Assembly: GCF_041102775.1 (NCBI RefSeq)
Contig: NZ_JBGCUO010000001.1
Coordinates: forward strand, 2,294,001-2,358,000
Length of the DNA: 64,000 bases
From: Alcanivorax sp. REN37
GTDB taxonomy: Bacteria > Pseudomonadota > Gammaproteobacteria > Pseudomonadales > Alcanivoracaceae
Reading direction: 5' to 3'
Part shown: positions 58,651 to 64,000 of the stretch, piece by piece
How positions within the stretch are numbered: position 1 is the stretch's first letter
How the letters are laid out: each line of letters begins with the position of its first letter
Position numbers and translations under genes: made by a program
The notes under the pieces: model-generated
The model's database searches: none
Told to the model about the DNA's origin: nothing
What the model saw: only the letters and a program-made list of their open reading frames with translations

Positions 58651-58851
58651 GGAACTTCCGCTGTGTTTTCAAGTGGGGAGGCGTACCGAGGGTACGGCTC
58701 CGCGTCGGCCATCACCCCATCCGGGTGAGGCGCTCCGTCGATCATGGGGCCATAAGAGTACGGTTCAAGGCCTGTGGTGCCAAGCGATGGCACACTTTCG
58801 GCCCGGCGGACTGCTGCCGCGATCAGCGGCGGCAGCCCCGCAGCCACGGCA

Positions 58852-59784
58852 TCAGCGCCGTGCGCGGGCGATATAGGGCGCAGGATTGACCTGTTGGCCG
58901 TTCTTGAGCACTTCATAGTGCACATGGGGCCCGGTGGAGCGGCCGGTGGAGCCGACCGTGGCAATCACATCACCGGCGCGCACGATATCGCCGTTGGTGA
59001 CATGGATGTCTTTGATATGGGCGTAGCGGGTGGCAAAGCCATTGCCGTGGTTGATCTCGATCAGGTTGCCGTAGCCCCAACGCTGGCCGGCGTAGGTGAC
59101 CACGCCGCCGCCAGTGGCGACCACATCGGACCCTTCCTTAGCCGCAAAATCGACCCCACGGTGGGTGGTCAGCCGGCCACTGAACGGGTCGGTGCGCTGG
59201 CCAAAGCGGGATGACAACCAACCCATGGTGATCGGTCGGCCGGACAACTCGGTACGCTCAGCAAGGCGCTTGCTGTCCATCAAGCGCTCGAGGATCGACA
59301 ACTGTTGCTCACGGCGATCGAGGGTGACCGCCAGATCGGTCAGGGCTTCAGCGAAAGTGGGCGCGGTGTAAGCCACCGAGCGCTCATCAGGCAGTTCCGG
59401 GCCACCCACGGCGGCTGGGGTGCTGAAATCGAATTCATCGGAATGGATGCCGGCCACATCGACCAGCCGCTCGCCCAGGGCATCCAGGCGCAGCACCCGG
59501 GCTTGCATGTCCGCCAGCCGCAGGGTGAACGCACGCAGCTCTTCTTCTGCGCGCTGATTGATTTCTGACAAGGTTCCGCGTTGCGCTTCCAGTTCGTCCT
59601 GCCACCGTGCGGTCATGCGCTGATCCAGCACTGGTTCGCCCCAGTGGTACATGGCGTAGTAGGTTCCGGCGCCCAACAGCACCGGCACTACTAGCAGCAA
59701 CGACAACAAGGCAACAGGCAGATAACGCGGAATACGGAGCAGACGCGACTGGTGACCGCGTCCGTTGAGCACTATGATGTTCAT
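58852..59784 (-). CDS. M23 family zinc metallopeptidase (peptidoglycan endopeptidase)
   Basis: This 310-residue protein has an N-terminal signal anchor (VALLSLLLVVPVLLGAGTYY), a coiled-coil region (about 60-180, rich in Glu/Arg/Leu heptads) and a C-terminal M23 (LytM) domain with the metal motifs THRGVDFAAKEGSDV and GPHVHYEVLKNG. It cuts peptide cross-links in the periplasm or regulates amidases. The position between dciA and secA is conserved in Pseudomonas relatives. It is divergent from dciA across an AT-rich 101-base gap. Confidence 0.95.
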   Translation of the reverse strand: MNIIVLNGRGHQSRLLRIPRYLPVALLSLLLVVPVLLGAGTYYAMYHWGEPVLDQRMTARWQDELEAQRGTLSEINQRAEEELRAFTLRLADMQARVLRLDALGERLVDVAGIHSDEFDFSTPAAVGGPELPDERSVAYTAPTFAEALTDLAVTLDRREQQLSILERLMDSKRLAERTELSGRPITMGWLSSRFGQRTDPFSGRLTTHRGVDFAAKEGSDVVATGGGVVTYAGQRWGYGNLIEINHGNGFATRYAHIKDIHVTNGDIVRAGDVIATVGSTGRSTGPHVHYEVLKNGQQVNPAPYIARARR

Positions 59785-59885
59785 GTTTCCGCCGGCTCTC
59801 TTTTATTAACCCATTGAATTACAACAACTAAATTTTGTTTTTATAGTTTATTACATTAGCGGTCGGCCAATGGTAGGTAACAATC

Positions 59886-60320
59886 ATGAGCAAGGCAATC
59901 GGCCCTGCGTCGATCAGTCTATTTTTCTCCCGGCATCAGAACCTGCGCCAGATCAAGGATCGGGCCCATCGGTTTGATGAACCGGCCGCCACCCCGGTGC
60001 TGTCATTGCCACCGGCGCTGTCCGCGCGCACGCATGCGCTGATAGAAGACGGCGTGCTGCTGTTGCTGGCCGAAAATAATGCCGTGGCGCAGATGTTGCG
60101 ATTCCATGCCCCGCGCCTGGCTCGTGAACAGGGTGCGCAGGAATGGAAAGTGCGGGTGGCCCGCATCGAAACCCCGCGCCCACTTCCCGCCGCCGAGGCC
60201 ACGGTGGAGCGGGTGCTGAGCGCGGATGCTGCGTCCATGCTCAGTGCCACTGCCGACGCCGTCAGCGACCCGGATCTCAGTGCCGCCTTACGGCGCTTGG
60301 CCAGCCGCGCCTCTCAGTGA
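59886..60320 (+). CDS. dciA: DciA-family DUF721 protein (replicative helicase loader candidate)
   Basis: This 144-residue protein starts MSKAIGPASISLFFSRHQNL and carries a DUF721-like core (LIEDGVLLLLAENNAVAQML, RFHAPRLAREQGAQEWKVRV) with a low-complexity C-terminal extension. DciA loads DnaB in bacteria lacking DnaC. It lies between lpxC and the M23 peptidase gene, as in Pseudomonas, but on the opposite strand. Confidence 0.88.
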   Translation: MSKAIGPASISLFFSRHQNLRQIKDRAHRFDEPAATPVLSLPPALSARTHALIEDGVLLLLAENNAVAQMLRFHAPRLAREQGAQEWKVRVARIETPRPLPAAEATVERVLSADAASMLSATADAVSDPDLSAALRRLASRASQ

Positions 60321-60364
60321 CCCCGTTGTTTACACCGGGTTCCCCTGCTCGCCGCTGAACAGGA

Positions 60365-60406
60365 AAAATAAAAAAAGAGCGCCGCTCGGCGGGAGACCAA
60401 GCGGCG
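60365..60406 (-). terminator. Terminator after lpxC
   Basis: CGCCGCT and AGCGGCG enclose a loop of about 13 bases, followed by CTCTTTTTTTATTTTT on the minus strand, about 60 bases after the lpxC stop. Confidence 0.85.
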
Positions 60407-60465
60407 TTTCAACGACACCGCGCGCAGGGGTCAGGGCACCACCCGCACACGCAAGGACAACAGCA

Positions 60466-61380
60466 TTATTCCGCTGCCAACACCGGCTTCATATATGAAA
60501 TCGGTGCGGTGGACGCGTCCTCAAACGTCACCACTTCCCAAGCGTCGGTTTCCTGACGCAACTTGCGCAGCAATTGGTTGTTCAGGGCGTGGCCGGACTT
60601 GTGGCCAACAAACTCGCCCACCAAACTGCTGCCGAGCAGGTACAAGTCGCCGATGGCATCCAGCATTTTGTGCTTCACGAACTCGTCTTCGTAGCGCAGG
60701 CCGTCTTCGTTGAGGATGCGATGCTCGTCCACCACGATGGCGTTATCGACGCTGCCGCCCAGAGCCAAGTTCTGCGAACGCAGGTATTCGATGTCACGCA
60801 TGAAACCGAAAGTGCGTGCCCGCGCTACTTCCTTCACAAACGAGGTAGAGGAAAAATCGATGCTGGCGTGCTGGGTACGGTTGGCAAACACCGGATGGTC
60901 GAACTCAATGCTGAAGGTCACCTTGAAGCCGTCGAACGGCAGGAAGGTGGCGCTCTTGTCGCCATCGGTAATGGTCACCGGCTTTTTGATGCGAATAAAT
61001 TTCTTCGCCGCCGGCTGTTCTTCAATGCCGGCAGATTGGAGCAGAAACACAAACGGACCGGCGCTGCCATCCATGATCGGCAACTCCGGCGCGGACAGTT
61101 CCACGTAGGCGTTGTCGATGCCGAGGCCCGCCATGGCCGACAGGAAATGCTCCACTGTGCCGACTTTCACGCCATCTTTGACCAGCGTGGAAGAAAGCGT
61201 GGTTTCGCCGACGTTTTCCGCATCCGCTTCGATTTCCACCACCGGGTCGAGGTCGACGCGGCGGAAGATAATGCCGGTGTCGATCGGCGCCGGACGCACG
61301 GTGAGGTAAACCTTTTCACCGGTGTGCAGGCCGATGCCGGTGGCCCGGATAACGTTTTTTAGCGTGCGCTGTTTGATCAT
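60466..61380 (-). CDS. lpxC: UDP-3-O-acyl-N-acetylglucosamine deacetylase
   Basis: This 304-residue zinc deacetylase begins [20 protein letters not shown] and has the first metal His in [18 protein letters not shown], then [20 protein letters not shown] and [20 protein letters not shown] with the second His and Asp. It catalyses the committed step of lipid A synthesis. The start at 61380 is the family start; the frame is open upstream to 61509 without coding sense. It follows ftsZ by 191 bases as in other gammaproteobacteria. Confidence 0.98.
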   Translation of the reverse strand: MIKQRTLKNVIRATGIGLHTGEKVYLTVRPAPIDTGIIFRRVDLDPVVEIEADAENVGETTLSSTLVKDGVKVGTVEHFLSAMAGLGIDNAYVELSAPELPIMDGSAGPFVFLLQSAGIEEQPAAKKFIRIKKPVTITDGDKSATFLPFDGFKVTFSIEFDHPVFANRTQHASIDFSSTSFVKEVARARTFGFMRDIEYLRSQNLALGGSVDNAIVVDEHRILNEDGLRYEDEFVKHKMLDAIGDLYLLGSSLVGEFVGHKSGHALNNQLLRKLRQETDAWEVVTFEDASTAPISYMKPVLAAE

Positions 61381-61571
61381 CGATCGGATCGCTTTTGCAA
61401 CAGCACCTGCGCGAAGCAGGCACCGGGGGCTGAACAATTCATCTGGGCGCGATGCTAGCAGAGCTGCCTCTGCCGCACCATGCGGCCACTCTCCATCCGT
61501 CCCATACAAGGCGCCTATCGGCGCCGGGCCTCAGCCCGGCGCCGCGACACAGGAACGGGAGCCGGGAATGC

Positions 61572-62753
61572 TCAGTCCGCCTGGCGACGCAGGAAAGTCG
61601 GGATATCGATGTAATCCAGATCTTCCGCTGCCGCATTGACCGCAGTCTGCGCGTTGCGGCGGATTTCGCTGCTTTGCGCTTGCGCGGCGCCACGGTTGGC
61701 GCGGCCGTAAGCAGGACGCTCCAGTTCGCCATAGTTGGGGCGACCGTCGGCTTGTTTCGGTACCGCTACCGGACGCACCGGCTTGATTTCTTCCATGGCG
61801 CCCAGACCGGTGGCCACCACGGTGACGGTCAGCTCATCGCCCATATCCGGGTTAATAGCGGTGCCGATGATGACGTTGGCATCGTCAGAGGCCAGCTCTT
61901 GGATCACGTCACCGACGGTGGTGAACTCATGCAGCGAGATGGACTCGCTGGCGGTGATGTTCACCAGCAGACCACGGGCACCGCGCAGGTCGATGTCTTC
62001 CAGCAGCGGGCTGGAAATCGCAGCCTGAGCGGCAGTTTCAGCGCGGCCGTCACCACGAGCGGTGCCGGAGCCCATCATCGCCATGCCCATTTCCGACATC
62101 ACGGTACGCACGTCGGCGAAGTCGACGTTGATCATGCCCGGCTTGACGATCAGGTCAGCGATGCCCTTCACCGCGCCTTGCAGTACGTCGTTGGCCGCCT
62201 TGAAGGCGTCCAGCAGGCTGGTGTTGCCGCCCAGTACCGCTTGCAGTTTTTCGTTCGGAATGGTGATCAAGGAATCCACGTGTTCACGCAGCTGCTTGAT
62301 GCCCTCTTCCGCAATTTTCATGCGCTTGCGGCCTTCGAACGGGAACGGTTTGGTCACCACCGCCACCGTCAGAATGCCCATTTCACGCGCCACTTCGGCC
62401 ACGATCGGTGCCGCACCGGTGCCGGTGCCACCGCCCATGCCCGCCGTCACGAACACCATGTCGGCACCGTCGAGCAGCTCGGCAATGCGATCACGATCTT
62501 CGATGGCAGACTGACGACCCACTTCCGGGTTGGCGCCGGCGCCAAGGCCCTTGGTGACCTGGTTGCCCAGCTGGATCACCGCTTTGGCCATGGAATTACG
62601 CAGTGCTTGCGCATCCGTGTTGGCGCAAATGAAATCCACGCCTTCTACATTGGAGTGCACCATGTGGTCCACGGCGTTGCCGCCACCACCACCGACGCCC
62701 ACCACTTTAATGACGGCACCATGAGGTACGCTGTCTTCGAGTTTGAATTGCAT
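61572..62753 (-). CDS. ftsZ: Cell-division protein FtsZ
   Basis: This 393-residue tubulin homologue has the GTP-binding KVVGVGGGGGNAVDHMV, the signature GMGGGTGTGAAP near residue 106, the T7 loop NVDFADVRTVM, and the C-terminal conserved peptide YIDIPTFLRRQAD that binds FtsA and ZipA, after a disordered linker. It assembles the division ring. It follows ftsA by 115 bases and precedes lpxC. Confidence 0.99.
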   Translation of the reverse strand: MQFKLEDSVPHGAVIKVVGVGGGGGNAVDHMVHSNVEGVDFICANTDAQALRNSMAKAVIQLGNQVTKGLGAGANPEVGRQSAIEDRDRIAELLDGADMVFVTAGMGGGTGTGAAPIVAEVAREMGILTVAVVTKPFPFEGRKRMKIAEEGIKQLREHVDSLITIPNEKLQAVLGGNTSLLDAFKAANDVLQGAVKGIADLIVKPGMINVDFADVRTVMSEMGMAMMGSGTARGDGRAETAAQAAISSPLLEDIDLRGARGLLVNITASESISLHEFTTVGDVIQELASDDANVIIGTAINPDMGDELTVTVVATGLGAMEEIKPVRPVAVPKQADGRPNYGELERPAYGRANRGAAQAQSSEIRRNAQTAVNAAAEDLDYIDIPTFLRRQAD

Positions 62754-62868
62754 GGCAGATCTCCCGTTTGTTGCTTCCCTGTGTCGTTGAAAATGTTTCT
62801 GCGCAGCGCCCTGCTCCGCACGAAACGCTGTGTGCTGACCGCTGCCGGTCAGCCGATCGCCACTGCGA

Positions 62869-64000
62869 TCAGAAATTGCCTTTGAACCAGCTCTTCAAGC
62901 GGCTCATTAGATCCACATCACCGCCCTGTTCTTTGCGCGCGGCGCGACCGTCTTGCTCCATGCGCTGGCCGTACAACAGCAGGCCCACCGCGGTGGCATA
63001 CACCGGGTTACGCACCACGTCGGTCAGCCCGGCCACGCCTTGCGGCGAACCGAGCCGTACCGGCATGTGGAAAATTTCTTCGGCCAAGTCCACCGCCCCT
63101 TCGATCTTTGAAGAACCGCCGGTCAACACGATGCCGCCCGGGATCAGGTCTTCAAAACCGCTGCGGCGCAGTTCGGCCTGGATCAGCGTGAACAATTCGT
63201 CGTAACGCGGCTCCACCACTTCCGCCAAGTTCTGGCGGCTGAGGGTACGTGGCGGCCGTTCGCCCACCGACGGCACCTTGATGGTTTCTTCGGCGCCGGC
63301 CAGCTGGGTCAACGCGCAGGCGTACTTGATCTTGATCTCTTCGGCGTACTGCTTCGGCGTGCGCAGCGCCATAGCGATGTCGTTGGTCACCTGATCGCCG
63401 GCAATCGGAATGTTGGCGGTATGGCGGATGGCGCCTTCGGTGAAAATGGCGATGTCGGTGGTGCCGCCGCCGATGTCCACCATGCACACGCCCAGCTCGC
63501 GCTCATCTTCGGTCAGCACCGAATAGGCCGACGCCAGCTGCTCGAGAATGATGTCGTCCACTTCCAAGCCGCAGCGTCGCACGCACTTTTCGATGTTTTG
63601 CGCGGCATTTACCGCGCAGGTGACCAAATGCACTTTTGCTTCCAGGCGCACGCCACTCATGCCCACCGGCTCGCGCACTCCTTCTTGCGCGTCGACCACG
63701 TATTCCTGCGGCAGCACGTGCAACGTTTTCTGGTCGGCCGGGATCGCGACCGCCTGCGCTGCGTCGATCACGCGGTCAATGTCGGCGTGCAGCACTTCAC
63801 GATCGCGAATGGCAACGATGCCGTGGCTGTTGAGGCTGCGCACATGGCTGCCGGCAATGCCGACGTAGACCGAGTGCACGTGGGAGCCGGACATCAACTC
63901 GGCTTCTTCCACCGCGCGCTGGATCGAGCGCACGGTGGCCTCGATATCCACCACCACGCCTTTCTTCATACCGCGCGACGGCTGCGAACCGATGCCGATG
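62869..64000 (-). CDS. ftsA: Cell-division protein FtsA (5' end outside window)
   Basis: The frame continues through the window edge. The first visible residues read IGIGSQPSRGMKKGVVVDIE, which follows the N-terminal phosphate-binding strand in complete FtsA. The ATG at 63969 is therefore internal. The visible part (about 377 residues) includes VDIGGGTTDIAIFTEGAIRH, IVLTGGSSKIEGAVDLAEEI and the C-terminal membrane-binding amphipathic helix LMSRLKSWFKGNF. FtsA tethers FtsZ to the membrane. Only about 30 to 40 N-terminal residues are missing. Confidence 0.97.
   Translation of the reverse strand, partial: IGIGSQPSRGMKKGVVVDIEATVRSIQRAVEEAELMSGSHVHSVYVGIAGSHVRSLNSHGIVAIRDREVLHADIDRVIDAAQAVAIPADQKTLHVLPQEYVVDAQEGVREPVGMSGVRLEAKVHLVTCAVNAAQNIEKCVRRCGLEVDDIILEQLASAYSVLTEDERELGVCMVDIGGGTTDIAIFTEGAIRHTANIPIAGDQVTNDIAMALRTPKQYAEEIKIKYACALTQLAGAEETIKVPSVGERPPRTLSRQNLAEVVEPRYDELFTLIQAELRRSGFEDLIPGGIVLTGGSSKIEGAVDLAEEIFHMPVRLGSPQGVAGLTDVVRNPVYATAVGLLLYGQRMEQDGRAARKEQGGDVDLMSRLKSWFKGNF

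Overview
The window comes from a high-GC gammaproteobacterium with an Alcanivorax/Pseudomonas-like core gene order. The evidence is the cell-division and envelope run ftsA-ftsZ-lpxC, dciA, an M23 peptidase, secA, argJ and mutT, followed by the type IV pilus block pilA/pilBCD-coaE-yacG. It also carries ampD-ampE-DUF1631 near nadC, an aceEF pyruvate dehydrogenase operon with a two-lipoyl E2, and groESL. Fatty-acid genes and an Na+-pumping oxaloacetate decarboxylase suggest an aerobic, lipid-using and possibly marine bacterium. The species call is inference. I found no rRNA, tRNA, CRISPR array, insertion sequence or prophage.

Layout. 1-2.1 kb: tail of an acyl-CoA dehydrogenase, a MliC-like lipoprotein, a small membrane protein and a gap with a hexamer repeat. 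2.1-7.3 kb (minus strand): a TopAI/YjhX-like toxin homologue, a GNAT acetyltransferase, rimI with a probable cryptic holD (psi) partner, a rhombosortase-like protease, and groES-groEL behind a CIRCE operator. 7.5-13.7 kb (plus): an SDR, an alkyltransferase-like protein, an AmpG-like permease, a ketopantoate-reductase-like enzyme, then a TonB-dependent receptor translationally coupled to a PduO-type cobalamin adenosyltransferase and a DUF1232 protein. 13.7-16.3 kb: an envelope-stress-type two-component system with a Spy-like protein. 16.4-24.6 kb (minus): aceEF, ampDE and a DUF1631 gene. 24.8-31.1 kb: an alanine/Na+ symporter coupled to nadC, a BenE-type transporter divergent from a MocR regulator, and an MFS exporter.

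31.2-36.8 kb (minus): an acyl-CoA catabolic cluster of ligase, dehydrogenase, thiolase and MBL hydrolase; the ligase and dehydrogenase resemble DmdB and DmdC. A PAS sensor kinase and a FixJ-type regulator run divergently from it across a small palindrome. 39.6-44.7 kb: a tautomerase-fold protein, a Cys-rich lipoprotein, an SGNH hydrolase and oadGAB. 44.7-47.6 kb: a compositionally distinct stretch with an acyltransferase and a serine hydrolase directly behind pilA. 47.7-53.2 kb: pilA (with a sigma-54 promoter) divergent from pilB-pilC-pilD-coaE-yacG. 53.7-64 kb: mutT, argJ, secA, M23 peptidase, dciA, lpxC, ftsZ and the start-truncated ftsA.

The best candidates for something undescribed are the acyltransferase/serine-hydrolase pair next to the pilin, the orphan TopAI-like gene beside a GNAT gene, and the receptor-adenosyltransferase-DUF1232 unit. 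The cryptic psi gene and the CIRCE-controlled groESL are also worth checking.
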